Source of the DNA: Roseomonas sp. KE2513
GTDB lineage: Bacteria; Pseudomonadota; Alphaproteobacteria; Acetobacterales; Acetobacteraceae
Direction of reading: 5' to 3'
Length of the DNA stretch: 64,000 nucleotides
Assembly (NCBI RefSeq): GCF_016107305.1
Contig: NZ_RCVR01000001.1
Span: forward strand, 1 to 64,000
The notes beneath the pieces were generated by a model, which searched no databases, was not told where the DNA came from, and saw nothing but the letters and a program-made list of their open reading frames with translations. A program made the translations under genes and the position numbers. This document shows, one piece after another, positions 43,214 through 52,020 of this stretch; within the stretch, counting starts at the first letter, position 1, and each line of letters starts with the position of its first letter.

Positions 43214-43756
43214 TCAGCGCGAGCGGGTGGAGACCTGACGCACGGCGGTCGGGCGGCGCTCCGGCGCCGAACGGGACGGGGTCGCGGCCGCCGTCGTCGT
43301 GGCGCTGCACTCGCTGCTGCCATGCGGGTTGGAGATGTTGTTCTGCACCGCCAGCGTCGCGAGCGCCTCGGAGGTGCGCGGCGCGGCCATCGCGGCGGTG
43401 AAGAGCGGCGCGACGTTCTGGCAGAAGTTCGAGCCCTGGCGGCCGCTGTCCATCTGCTGCACGTTCGCCAGCTCGGTCACGAAGTTGTCGCGCGAGCGCA
43501 CACCCACGGCGCCGTTGGCGCGGCGGTAATAGGTAGACATGCCCTCCCAGGCGCCAGAGAGCTGACCCTGATACTGGCGCACGAAGCTGTTGTACTGCTC
43601 GTCCTGCTTGCACAGCAGGGCGGCGACCATAAGCTGGCTCTGCAGGGCGCGCACTTCGAAGGCGGTCTTCTCGGCGGGGCGCATGCAGGTCTGCGCGACG
43701 GCCGGCGAGGCCAGGAGGGCAGCCGCGAGACCCGCGGCAAGGAAGCGAGACGACAT
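43214..43756 (-). CDS. Secreted protein of unknown function, four cysteines
   Basis: 180 aa. The signal peptide SSRFLAAGLAAALLASPAVAQ is followed by a largely helical mature region and four cysteines: TCMRPAEK, LLCKQDEQ, NFCQNVAP and SECSATTT, presumably two disulfides. The C-terminal 30 residues are Thr/Ala/Arg-rich and probably disordered. Start ATG 43756 is chosen at the beginning of the signal peptide; the longer reading adds a low-complexity head. Convergent with the OmpA-like gene with only 155 bases between stops, each with its own terminator. I do not recognise a family. Confidence 0.75.
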   Translation of the reverse strand: MSSRFLAAGLAAALLASPAVAQTCMRPAEKTAFEVRALQSQLMVAALLCKQDEQYNSFVRQYQGQLSGAWEGMSTYYRRANGAVGVRSRDNFVTELANVQQMDSGRQGSNFCQNVAPLFTAAMAAPRTSEALATLAVQNNISNPHGSSECSATTTAAATPSRSAPERRPTAVRQVSTRSR

Positions 43757-43929
43757 CTTAACCGGGTTCTCCCGAAAGCATTCGAGGCGGCGACCCCGCC
43801 CCGCCGCACATCTAGCCAGTCGCGCCCGGCGATGCACGCGGCAAGTTCACGACAACGTATTAAATCTCTCAGAGGCTTAGGGCCCGTGGCGGAAATGCCA
43901 TGGCAAGGCCGGACGCCCACGGCGGGCGC

Positions 43930-44511
43930 TCAGGCACCTCCCGCCGGAACCGACCGCCGTAGCCGCGAAAGGCCTGCCAACCGCCGATCGAGGAACTCCA
44001 GCGCCGCTTCGACCCCGACGGGCTCGCGCAGCCAATAGGCAAGGGTTGCCGCATAGACCGCACCCAGCGTCGCCCGCCGCGTGTACCAGGAGAAGTCGGC
44101 CGAGCGGTCGCCCGCCGCCGCCCAGATCGCGTCCGCGCTCCGCGCCAGGCTCCTTGCGCCCGCCACGGCGTTCCAGGGCAGCGCCATCAGCGCCAGCGCC
44201 CGGCGCAGCGCCTCCCGCTCGCCAGCAGCCTGCCGCAGCCGGATGCCGATCAGGCGGCGGATGCGAGCGGGGATCCGTAGCGCCTCCAACTCCTCCCCCT
44301 GCGCTTCCTCCTCCATCCGGCGATCGGCGAGATCTATCCAGACCTCCACGGCCTCCACGGGCCCGCGGGGGAATAGCCAGCGATGCGCCGCCGGCTCCCC
44401 GCCGATGTCGCGCAGCCCAGCCTCGAGCGCTGCCACCGTCCAGCCCAGGCGCGGCACATGCGGCAGGGCGGCCAGCACGGCCGCGTCCCGCTCCTCGCTC
44501 CGCTCGATCAA
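43930..44511 (-). CDS. COQ9 family ubiquinone biosynthesis accessory protein
   Basis: 193 aa, TetR-like fold lipid-binding protein that presents quinone intermediates to hydroxylases. Text typical of bacterial COQ9: GWTVAALEAGLRDIGG, WIDLADRRMEEE, RIPARIRRLIGIRLRQAAGEREALRRAL (given by its ends), PWNAVAGARSLARSADAIWAAAGDRSADFSWYTRRA (ends) and YWLREPVGVEAALEFLDRRL. Start TTG 44511 overlaps the def stop (TTGA) with GGAGG five bases before it; longer frames lie inside def. Functionally matches the ABC1-type kinase gene at 52498. Confidence 0.88.
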   Translation of the reverse strand: MIERSEERDAAVLAALPHVPRLGWTVAALEAGLRDIGGEPAAHRWLFPRGPVEAVEVWIDLADRRMEEEAQGEELEALRIPARIRRLIGIRLRQAAGEREALRRALALMALPWNAVAGARSLARSADAIWAAAGDRSADFSWYTRRATLGAVYAATLAYWLREPVGVEAALEFLDRRLAGLSRLRRSVPAGGA

Positions 44512-45035
44512 GGCGCCTCCTCCTTCACGTCGGCCACCGTCGGCTTCGCCAGGAACCGCGACAGCTCCTCGACAAATCCAAGGCGGGAGAGGTCTTCCAT
44601 CCGCATGGGGTAGAGCATTCCCTCCAGATGATCGAACTCGTGCTGCATCACCCGCGCGGCCAGCCCGTCCGCCTCGCCCGAGACCGCCGCCCCCTCGGCG
44701 TCCAGCCCCCGCCAGGCGATCCGGGTCGGTCGCGTCACTTCCCCCCTGAGTCCGGGGATCGAGAGGCACCCCTCCCAAGCCGGCTCCCGCGCCTCGGTCA
44801 GGGGCGTGATCTCGGGGTTGAACAGCGCGAAGACGCGCTTGCCGTCCCGCATGACGAAAACGCGCAGCGGCACGTGCACCTGAGGCGCCGCCAGCCCCAA
44901 TCCATTGGCGTCGAGCATCGTCTCGGCCATGTCCGTCACCAGGCGCCGCATGGCCGGCGCCGTCGGGTCCGGCACCGGCTCGGCCCGCTGCAGCAGCACC
45001 GGATGGCCCAGCCGGGCAATCTTCAGAATGGCCAT
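44508..45035 (-). CDS. def: Peptide deformylase
   Basis: 175 aa iron/zinc enzyme removing the formyl group from nascent proteins. All three motifs are present: GLGLAAPQV (residues 45-53), EGCLSIPG with the metal-binding Cys90, and QHEFDHLEGML with the HE-x-x-H catalytic site (132-136). Start ATG 45035. The sequence has the class II/III-like spacing seen in alphaproteobacterial second copies; it lies next to COQ9, so it may not be the only deformylase in the genome. Confidence 0.95.
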   Translation of the reverse strand: MAILKIARLGHPVLLQRAEPVPDPTAPAMRRLVTDMAETMLDANGLGLAAPQVHVPLRVFVMRDGKRVFALFNPEITPLTEAREPAWEGCLSIPGLRGEVTRPTRIAWRGLDAEGAAVSGEADGLAARVMQHEFDHLEGMLYPMRMEDLSRLGFVEELSRFLAKPTVADVKEEAP

Positions 45036-45254
45036 ATCAATTCCGCTGGTCCTGCCTTCCGCCCGCCGGGTGAAACCCCGCGCCCGCCCGCATGTTGGGG
45101 CACGACCCGGATTCGTCACCAGGGGCCGCGGCTTTCGGGCTTCCACCCGGAACCGGCCACGTGCTAGACCGCCGAACCTTCGCCGGTCGGATTCGTCCGT
45201 CCGGCCGTTCGGCCATCCTTATCATCCATCCTCAGGCAAGGAGGACGTTGCCGC

Positions 45255-45458
45255 GTGCAAGTCGTCGTTCGGGACAACAACATCGACCAGGCGCTGAAGG
45301 CGCTCAAGAAGAAGCTGCAGCGCGAGGGCGTCTTCCGCGAGATGAAGCTCCGCCGCCACTTCGAGAAGCCCTCCGAGCGCCGCGCGCGCGAGGCCGCCGA
45401 GGCCGTCCGCCGCGCCCGCAAGGTCGAGCGCAAGCGCCTGGAGCGCGAGGGCTTCTGA
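45255..45458 (+). CDS. rpsU: Small ribosomal subunit protein bS21
   Basis: 67 aa basic protein of the 30S subunit, needed for initiation. Text [20 protein letters not shown] and [20 protein letters not shown] is near consensus. Start GTG 45255, sharing an intergenic region of 219 bases with divergent def. A GC hairpin follows but no T-tract is evident. Confidence 0.97.
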   Translation: MQVVVRDNNIDQALKALKKKLQREGVFREMKLRRHFEKPSERRAREAAEAVRRARKVERKRLEREGF

Positions 45459-45466
45459 GCCCTCTC

Positions 45467-45485
45467 CCCTCCCGCGCGGAGGGGA
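45467..45485 (+). terminator. Weak hairpin after rpsU
   Basis: Seven-base-pair stem 45467-45473 with 45479-45485, loop CGCGC, immediately after rpsU. No T-rich tail, so intrinsic termination is doubtful. Confidence 0.35.
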
Positions 45486-45549
45486 ACACCGAAGACGCCG
45501 GATGCCGCGGCGCGGGAGCCATCCCGCGGTCCGCGGCTTTGGTGCGTCT

Positions 45550-47133
45550 TCAGGCCGACTTCTTGAGATTCCAGAAGGTCGCGAAGCTCGGCAGCACGTC
45601 GGTCAGCGTGTTCCGATAGGCCGTTGCCTGGAAATACTGGCCCAGCGGCACATAGGGCACCGTCTCGAAGGCGCGTCGCTGGATCCGCCCGGCCACCGTC
45701 CGTTGCGCGATTGCGTCGGGCGCGTTGAACCACTCGTCCCGCAGCGCCTCCAGGTCGGGGTCATCGGGCCAGCCGAACCAGCCGGTTCCGCCATTCGCCC
45801 GTAGCAGCGTATGCGCGGCCGGCGTCGCGTTGTCCGCCCCGGCGCTGAAGGTCACGAAGGCGCTCCAGCCCCCCTGCCCCGGCGCGGCCCTGCTGCCACG
45901 GCGGGACAGCACCGTTCCCCAGTCCGTCGCCTGGTAATCGACGTTCATGCCGATCTTGCGCAGCGTGTCCGCCATCACCTCGCTCATGGCGTTCACATGG
46001 GGCAGGTCGGTCGGCACGATGAAGACCACCGGCTCCCCCTTGTAACCCGCCGCCATCAGTTCGCGCTTCGAGCGCTCCAGGTCCCGCGGCCGGCTCAGCA
46101 CGTCCAGCGCTACGTCGTTCGCTAGCGGCGTGCCGGGGGTGAAGACGCCGCAGGGCACCATCCACATCGCGGGGTCGCTGCCGGCGCAGGCGATCATCAG
46201 GTCGGACTGGTCGATCGCCCCCAGCACAGCGTGCCGTACCCCCTGGTTGTCGAAAGGCGGGTGCAGGTGGTTCATCCGGAAGCTCGCGGCATACCCGGCC
46301 CGGTCTAGCACTCCCACCGTCAGGTTGCGGTTCCGCCTCAGCAGGGGCAGCAGGTCCGGCGTCGCGAAATCCCACCAGTCCACCTCGCCGGCCTGCAGCG
46401 CGGCGGCGGCGGTCGCGGGGTCGGGCGTCGTCAGCCATTCCACGCGGTCGAAGTTCACCACCTTCGCCCCCGCCGTGCCGCTCGGCGCGCCCGGCGCCGG
46501 CACGTAGCGCTCGTTCCGCGCATAGGCCGCGCGCGCCCCCGGCACCCGCTCCCCCGCCAGGAAGCGGTAGGGACCGGAGCCGACAATCTCCGGCACCTGC
46601 GTCGTCGCGGGAATGGAGGCCAGCCGCTCCGGCATCATCGCGGGCATGAAGACCCCGAACTTGCCGAGCGCATTCGGCAGCATGGGGAAGGGCCGCTTCA
46701 GCCGGAAGACGATCCGCCGGTCATCTGCGGCGGAGAGTTCGTCGGTCGCGGCCAGCAGCGTCCCGCCGAACCCGTCCCGGCTGCCCCAGCGCCGGATGGA
46801 GGCGACGCAGTCCCGCGCCAGCACGGGCGTCCCATCATGCCAGAGCAGCCCCTCGCGCAGCGTCAGCGTCCAGCGCCGCCCGTCCTCCTCGACAGCGTGC
46901 CCCTCCACCATCTGCGGCCGCGGCTCGTAGTTGGCGTCGGTGCCATAGAGCGTGTCGAAGACCATGAACCCGTGATTGCGGGTGACGTAAGCGGTGTTCC
47001 AGTGCGGATCGAGCGTCGAGAGATCCGCCTGTGGGATGAAGCGCAGCACCCGCGCCCCCTGCGCCGATCCCAGCCGAGGGGCCGACAGGGAAAGGGCGGC
47101 AGCCGTGCCGAGAAGGAGCGAGCGACGCTTCAT
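45550..47133 (-). CDS. ABC transporter substrate-binding protein (SBP family 5)
   Basis: 527 aa periplasmic peptide/nickel/oligosaccharide-type receptor. Signal peptide at the start (KRRSLLLGTAAALSLSAPRLGSAQG), then the SBP5 pattern: LDPHWNTAYVTRNHGFMVFDT, WTLTLREGLLWHDGTPV and VPCGVFTPGTP. Start ATG 47133; an in-frame ATG six codons earlier (MRRIP) is possible. No permease or ATPase genes adjoin it, so it is an orphan receptor. Ligand unknown. Confidence 0.88.
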   Translation of the reverse strand: MKRRSLLLGTAAALSLSAPRLGSAQGARVLRFIPQADLSTLDPHWNTAYVTRNHGFMVFDTLYGTDANYEPRPQMVEGHAVEEDGRRWTLTLREGLLWHDGTPVLARDCVASIRRWGSRDGFGGTLLAATDELSAADDRRIVFRLKRPFPMLPNALGKFGVFMPAMMPERLASIPATTQVPEIVGSGPYRFLAGERVPGARAAYARNERYVPAPGAPSGTAGAKVVNFDRVEWLTTPDPATAAAALQAGEVDWWDFATPDLLPLLRRNRNLTVGVLDRAGYAASFRMNHLHPPFDNQGVRHAVLGAIDQSDLMIACAGSDPAMWMVPCGVFTPGTPLANDVALDVLSRPRDLERSKRELMAAGYKGEPVVFIVPTDLPHVNAMSEVMADTLRKIGMNVDYQATDWGTVLSRRGSRAAPGQGGWSAFVTFSAGADNATPAAHTLLRANGGTGWFGWPDDPDLEALRDEWFNAPDAIAQRTVAGRIQRRAFETVPYVPLGQYFQATAYRNTLTDVLPSFATFWNLKKSA

Positions 47134-47260
47134 GGGGATTCGCCTCATGGAGGGGTGCCCATGGCAGCACGGCAACTCGTTTCCGCAAAATCCTTCCTGA
47201 TCGGCCCTGCGAACCCCCGCCCCGCTCCGGCGTTGCGCCCGCGACATCCCGGACCACCCC

Positions 47261-48022
47261 ATGCCCAAGCTGACGCACGACCTGATCGAACGCGCCGTCC
47301 CGCCGCTCCAGCCCGGCCGTGAGGCGCCCTTGCCCGACGAGTACCGCCTGCGCGCGGAAATGCTCGTCTTCCTTCATGGCCGCGATCCCGGACTCGGCCT
47401 CTGGGTCTTCGCCTACGGTGCCCTGATGTGGCAGTTCGCCGAGGCCGCGCCCGACATCGTCGCCCCTGCCCGCCTGCCCGGCCTCGCCCGCCGCTACACC
47501 GTCAGCGATATCCAGGACCGCGGCACACCCGACGCGCCAAGCCTCACCCTCGCGCTCGAGGAGGCTCCGGCCCTCGCCTGCGCGGGTCTGCTGGTGCATC
47601 TGCCGGGTCCGAAGGTCGAAGACCATCTCTGGCCGATTTGGCAGCAGGAGATGAGCGGCGGCTTCTACGAGCCGCAATGGCGCGACGCCCTCCTCTCCCG
47701 CGCCCATGACGGCAGCGGCGCCCCGGTGCGCACCCTCGCCTTCGTCGCGAGGCACGACCATCCGCTCTACGCGGGCGAGAAGCCGCTTGGCACGGTGGCC
47801 GACACCCTCGCCCGCGCGCGCGGGAAGAACGGCACTGCCGCCGCCTACCTGCTGGACGCGGCGGAGACGGTGCGCCGCCACGGCATGCGCGACGCCCTGC
47901 TGGAGAGCCTCGAGGCCGAGGTCGCCCAGCGCCTCGCGCCGCCAACCCTCCACGCCCCGACCGACAGCTCCCCAATCGAGGCCGGCCGCGCCAGGGCTGC
48001 CCGCGGCGCCGCACCCGGCTGA
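47261..48022 (+). CDS. ChaC-like gamma-glutamylcyclotransferase
   Basis: 253 aa. The cyclotransferase signature is VFAYGALMWQF at about residues 49-59 (family: YGS-L-x-W; Ser is Ala here), followed by RYTVSDIQDRGTPDAPSL, ECVGCLVHL-like ALACAGLLVHLPGP and the Glu-bearing QQEMSGGFYEPQW. ChaC enzymes cleave the gamma-glutamyl bond of glutathione, forming 5-oxoproline. N- and C-terminal tails (Pro-rich, Ala/Arg-rich) are outside the fold. Converges with pntB; hairpin between them. Confidence 0.85.
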   Translation: MPKLTHDLIERAVPPLQPGREAPLPDEYRLRAEMLVFLHGRDPGLGLWVFAYGALMWQFAEAAPDIVAPARLPGLARRYTVSDIQDRGTPDAPSLTLALEEAPALACAGLLVHLPGPKVEDHLWPIWQQEMSGGFYEPQWRDALLSRAHDGSGAPVRTLAFVARHDHPLYAGEKPLGTVADTLARARGKNGTAAAYLLDAAETVRRHGMRDALLESLEAEVAQRLAPPTLHAPTDSSPIEAGRARAARGAAPG

Positions 48023-48038
48023 GCCCCACGAACGAGAA

Positions 48039-48062
48039 GGGCCGGGGATCCCTCCCCGGCCC
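48039..48062. terminator. Hairpin between cyclotransferase and pntB
   Basis: Ten-base-pair perfect stem 48039-48048 with 48053-48062, loop TCCC. Convergent stops lie 17 and 28 bases away. T-tails are short (TTCTC on the minus strand), but the placement suits a two-way terminator. Confidence 0.6.
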
Positions 48063-48089
48063 ATCCCACGATCGGCGCCGGCGCCGGCG

Positions 48090-49505
48090 CTACTTCTGCA
48101 GCGCCTGGACGATCTGCTGCGTCACCTTCTTCGCGTCCCCGAAGAGCATCATCGTGTTGTCACGAAAGAACAGCTCGTTCTCCACGCCCGCGTAACCGCT
48201 GGCCATGCCGCGCTTGACGAAGAACACTGTCTTCGCCCGCTCCACCTCCAGGATTGGCATCCCATAGATGGGCGAGGCCTTGTCGGTCTTGGCCGCCGGG
48301 TTCGTCACGTCGTTCGCCCCAATCACATAGGCGACGTCGGCCTCGGCGAACTCAGGGTTGATCTCCTCCAGCTCGTGCACGTCGTCATAGGGCACGTTCG
48401 CCTCGGCCAGCAGAACGTTCATGTGGCCGGGCATGCGGCCGGCCACGGGGTGGATGGCGTACTCCACCGACGCCCCCTCCTTCTTCAGAAGGTCCGCCAT
48501 CTCCCGCACCACCTGCTGCGCCTGGGCCACCGCCATGCCGTAGCCCGGCACGATGATGACCTTGCCCGCGTTCTTCATGATGTAGGCCGCGTCCTCCGGC
48601 GAACCGGACTTCACGGGCCGCGCGGGCTGCGCCGCTCCGCCAGCGGCGGCCGCCCCGCCGCCCGCTTCCGCCCCGAAGCCACCGAGCAGCACGTTCAGGA
48701 TGGACCGGTTCATCCCCTTGCACATGATGTAGGACAGGATGGCACCGGAGGCGCCGACGAGCGCGCCGGTCACGATCAGCAGCAGGTTCCCGATGGTGAA
48801 GCCGATGCCCGCCGCCGCCCAGCCCGAGTAGCTGTTCAGCATCGAGACCACCACGGGCATGTCCGCCCCGCCGATCGGAATAATCAGCAGGAAGCCGAGC
48901 CCGAAGGCCAGCAGCGCGATCAGCCAGAACAGTGCGAGGTTGCCACCGGTCCAGACGAAGGCCGCGATCAGCACGATCAGCAGGATGCCCAGGCCCGCAT
49001 TCAGGAGGTGCTGCCCGTTGAACAGGATCGGCGCGCCCGACATCCGCCCATCGAGCTTCGCGAAGGCGATCACCGAGCCCGAGAAGGTGATGGCGCCGAT
49101 GGCCAGCCCCAGCGACATCTCCACCAGCGACTGCCCGTGGATGTTCCCCGGCACGCCGATGCCGAAGCTCTGCGGCGCGTAGAGCGCGGCGGCCGCCACG
49201 AAGACCGCGGCCAGGCCGACCAGCGAGTGGAAGGCCGCGACGAGCTGCGGCAGCGAGGTCATCTGGATCCGGTTCGCCACCACCGCGCCGATTGCGCCGC
49301 CGATGGCCAGCCCCGCGACGATGAGCCCGATCCCGCCCACCTTCATTCCGGGCTGGGCGAGGGTCGCGACGATCGCGATCCCCATGCCCACCATGCCCAT
49401 GATGTTGCCGCGGCGGCTGGTGCTCGGGTGCGAAAGCCCCTTCAGCGCCAGGATGAACAGGATGGAGGCGACGAGATAGGCGAGCGTCGAGAGCGTATGC
49501 GCCAT
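48090..49505 (-). CDS. pntB: NAD(P) transhydrogenase subunit beta PntB
   Basis: 471 aa membrane subunit plus NADP-binding domain of proton-translocating transhydrogenase: NADH + NADP+ with proton entry gives NADPH + NAD+. Many transmembrane helices in the first 260 residues; the C-terminal domain III carries VPGYGMAVAQAQ and AEANVPYDDVHELEEIN, with DVAYVIGANDVTNPAA and VFFVKRGMASGYAGVENELF. Third gene of pntAA-pntAB-pntB, four bases after pntAB. Confidence 0.96.
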   Translation of the reverse strand: MAHTLSTLAYLVASILFILALKGLSHPSTSRRGNIMGMVGMGIAIVATLAQPGMKVGGIGLIVAGLAIGGAIGAVVANRIQMTSLPQLVAAFHSLVGLAAVFVAAAALYAPQSFGIGVPGNIHGQSLVEMSLGLAIGAITFSGSVIAFAKLDGRMSGAPILFNGQHLLNAGLGILLIVLIAAFVWTGGNLALFWLIALLAFGLGFLLIIPIGGADMPVVVSMLNSYSGWAAAGIGFTIGNLLLIVTGALVGASGAILSYIMCKGMNRSILNVLLGGFGAEAGGGAAAAGGAAQPARPVKSGSPEDAAYIMKNAGKVIIVPGYGMAVAQAQQVVREMADLLKKEGASVEYAIHPVAGRMPGHMNVLLAEANVPYDDVHELEEINPEFAEADVAYVIGANDVTNPAAKTDKASPIYGMPILEVERAKTVFFVKRGMASGYAGVENELFFRDNTMMLFGDAKKVTQQIVQALQK

Positions 49506-49509
49506 CGTC

Positions 49510-49914
49510 TCAGCCCTTTCGCTGGAACATGGCGAGCATCCGCCGGGTCACTAGGAAGCCGCCAAAGATGTTCACGGCGGCCAGCGTCACGGCCAGGAAG
49601 CCGAAGGCCTGGGCCAGCCAGGATTCCCCAAGGCCCGTCGCGAGCATCGCGCCCACCACGATCACGGAGGAGATGGCGTTGGTCACGCCCATCAGCGGCG
49701 AGTGCAGGGCCGGCGTCACCGACCACACCACGTGGTAGCCGACGAAGCAGGCGAGCATGAAGATCGTCAGCATCAACAGGAAGGGCTCGGCCGCGGCCGC
49801 CCCGTGCTCGATCATCGGCATGGCCTCGCTGGCCGCCGCCCGCGCCTCCATGGCGAGGGAAAGGGCGCGCTCGGCCATGGCCTGGGCGCGGATCGCGAGT
49901 TCCTCGGCGTGCAT
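49510..49914 (-). CDS. pntAB: NAD(P) transhydrogenase alpha subunit, membrane part (PntAB)
   Basis: 134 aa with three transmembrane helices: PFLLMLTIFMLACFVGYHVVW, MGVTNAISSVIVVGAM and FGFLAVTLAAVNIFGGFLV. The segment VTPALHSPLMGVTNAISS is diagnostic of PntA-2. A helical N-terminal extension of about 40 residues (ERALSLAMEARAAASEAM) is longer than in related proteins. Separate pntAA/pntAB genes are typical of Rhodospirillum and other alphaproteobacteria. Confidence 0.94.
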   Translation of the reverse strand: MHAEELAIRAQAMAERALSLAMEARAAASEAMPMIEHGAAAAEPFLLMLTIFMLACFVGYHVVWSVTPALHSPLMGVTNAISSVIVVGAMLATGLGESWLAQAFGFLAVTLAAVNIFGGFLVTRRMLAMFQRKG

Positions 49915-49927
49915 CTCGTATCTCCCC

Positions 49928-51073
49928 TCAGCCCGCGAAGTTGGCGTGAACGACCTGCCCGCCCCGGGTCAGCATCACGCCGCGCACAAGCTCATCCTCG
50001 GCCGGCAGCTTCGGCGCGGAGGCGTCCTTGTCCCAGAAGGTCGTCAGGAAGGTCAGCAGGTTGCGCGCGTAGAGATTGCTGGCCGCCGCCGGGATGCGCG
50101 CAGGCCAGTTGCGGTAGCCCAGCACCTTCACCCCGTTGGGCGTCACCACCATCTCGCCCGGCTTCGTCACGGCGCAGTTGCCGCCGGCATCGGAGGCGAT
50201 GTCCACGATCACCGAACCCGGCTTCATCGAGGCCACCATGGCTTCCGTCACGAGGATCGGCGCCTTCCGGCCTTGAACGAGCGCCGTGCAGACCACGATG
50301 TCCATCTTACCGATGGCGCCCGCGACCACCTCGGCCTGCTTTGCCAGGAATTCCGCGCTCATCGGCTTCGCATAGCCGCCGGCGGTCTGGGCCGCGCGGC
50401 TCTCCTCGTCCTCGTAGCCAACGAAGCTCGCGCCGAGCGACTTGATCTCCTCCTTCGCCGCCGGCCGCACGTCGGTCGCGGAAACCCGCCCACCGAGGCG
50501 CCGGGCCGTCGCGATCGCCTGCAGCCCCGCGACACCTGCGCCCATCACGATGACATTCGCCGCCGGGATGGTGCCGGCCGCCGTCATCAGCATCGGGAAG
50601 CCGCGGTCGAAGGCCCCTGCGGCCTCCACCACCGCGCGATACCCCGCGAGGTTCGCCTGGGAGGAGAGCACGTCCATGCTCTGAGCCCGCGTGATGCGCG
50701 GCAGCATCTCCATCGCCGCCGCATCAACGCCCGCCGCCGCATACCGGCCCGCCGCGTCCTTGTCCGCGCCCAGCGTGCCGATCAGCAGCGCGCCGCGCGG
50801 GATCAGCGCCAGCTCGTCCAGCTCGCCCTCCCCGGCGGCGAGTGGCGCGCGCACCTTCAGCACGATCCCGGCCCCGGCCAGCGCGGCGGCGGCGTCCGGC
50901 GCCACCTCAGCCCCTGCCTCCGCATAGGCCGCGTCGGGTACGCCCGCGGAAAGGCCCGCGCCCCTCTCCACCGCCACCGTCAGCCCGAGCGCGATGAATT
51001 TCCGCACGGTCTCCGGAACCGCGGCCACGCGGGCCTCGTCCGCCCGGCGCTCCTTCAGAACGGCAAGCCGCAT
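49928..51073 (-). CDS. pntAA: NAD(P) transhydrogenase alpha subunit, NAD-binding part (PntAA)
   Basis: 381 aa soluble domain I of transhydrogenase. Start ATG 51073 (MRLAVLKERRADEARVAAVP) is at the exact family start; the longer reading adds unrelated text. Features: AlaDH/PNT N-domain, LSSQANLAGYRAVVEAA, NAD-binding VMGAGVAGLQAIATARRLGGRV, and ATDVRPAAKEEIKSLGA. First gene of the pnt operon. The C-terminal VLGYRNWPARIPAAASNLYARN is typical of two-part PntA. Confidence 0.96.
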   Translation of the reverse strand: MRLAVLKERRADEARVAAVPETVRKFIALGLTVAVERGAGLSAGVPDAAYAEAGAEVAPDAAAALAGAGIVLKVRAPLAAGEGELDELALIPRGALLIGTLGADKDAAGRYAAAGVDAAAMEMLPRITRAQSMDVLSSQANLAGYRAVVEAAGAFDRGFPMLMTAAGTIPAANVIVMGAGVAGLQAIATARRLGGRVSATDVRPAAKEEIKSLGASFVGYEDEESRAAQTAGGYAKPMSAEFLAKQAEVVAGAIGKMDIVVCTALVQGRKAPILVTEAMVASMKPGSVIVDIASDAGGNCAVTKPGEMVVTPNGVKVLGYRNWPARIPAAASNLYARNLLTFLTTFWDKDASAPKLPAEDELVRGVMLTRGGQVVHANFAG

Positions 51074-51252
51074 CTTCACAATCCCGTCGACACTTGTGTC
51101 CGCAACATTGCGGGATGGCGAGAAAGGCGCAAGCCCGCCCCGGCGCTCGTTGCCCACCCGACCACAATCGATTGCGGCGGCCGTAACACGCTGGGCTGGA
51201 CCGGCACGGCCGCCGGTGCTCACTATCGCCGACGACCCTGCGCGAGGCCGCC

Positions 51253-52020
51253 ATGATCTTCCGCGACGCCCCCGGGGCCACACGCCTCTTCATCCCCCAG
51301 CCCGCCCACGCGCTGCTCGCGGGCCAGATGATGGCGGCCTGGGGTGCCCCTGGATTCGCCCGCCCCGATCCAATCGCCGAGGTCGTCCTCGCCGCCGGGC
51401 AGCACGACCTTGCCTGGATGGCCTGGGAGGCTGCGCCCAGCATCGACCCAGAGAAGGGCCGGCCCCATCAGTTCACCGATTTCGGCCCGGCCACCCACGC
51501 GCCCCGCTGGGCGGCGGCGGTCGAGTTGGCCCGCGCCGCCTGGGGCCTCTGGCCTGCGCTGCTCATCTCGCGCCACGGCACGCTCATCTACACGCGCTAC
51601 GCCAACCCCGCGCGCGACACCGCGGAGGACAAAGCCGCCGCCGCCCGCTACCTCGAGGAACAGGGTGCCCTGCAGCGCACCTGGGCCGAGGCCCTGGCAG
51701 CCCCGCCCGAGAGGGTGGACCGCAACGCCGCTCTCGTCGCAGTGGCCGACGCCATCTCCCTAGCCGTCTGCTTCGCCCACCCCGGCCCGGCCGGAGAGGC
51801 GCCGATGGAGGACGGAAGCTTCGCCCCTCTCACCCTCGCGAAGCGCGGCGCGGCGCAGTGGTCCCTCAGCCCCTGGCCCTTCCGCGAGCGCTCCGTGACC
51901 CTCCGCTGCGAGGTGATCCGCCTGCCCGCCGAGATGCGCTGGACCGACGAGGCGACCATGCGCCGGGACCTCCGCACTGCCCCGCGCATGAACCTCGTGG
52001 AGACGCTCACCCCGGGCTGA
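51253..52020 (+). CDS. DUF3891 family protein
   Basis: 255 aa cytosolic protein. Text HALLAGQMMAAWG, VVLAAGQHDLAWMAWE with an HD-like pair, FGPATHAPRWAAAVELAR, LLISRHGTLIYTRY and ADAISLAVCF is characteristic of DUF3891, a family of unknown function whose His/Asp pattern resembles an HD-type fold. Start ATG 51253. Three-prime end overlaps the convergent GNAT gene by 14 bases. Confidence 0.82.
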   Translation: MIFRDAPGATRLFIPQPAHALLAGQMMAAWGAPGFARPDPIAEVVLAAGQHDLAWMAWEAAPSIDPEKGRPHQFTDFGPATHAPRWAAAVELARAAWGLWPALLISRHGTLIYTRYANPARDTAEDKAAAARYLEEQGALQRTWAEALAAPPERVDRNAALVAVADAISLAVCFAHPGPAGEAPMEDGSFAPLTLAKRGAAQWSLSPWPFRERSVTLRCEVIRLPAEMRWTDEATMRRDLRTAPRMNLVETLTPG

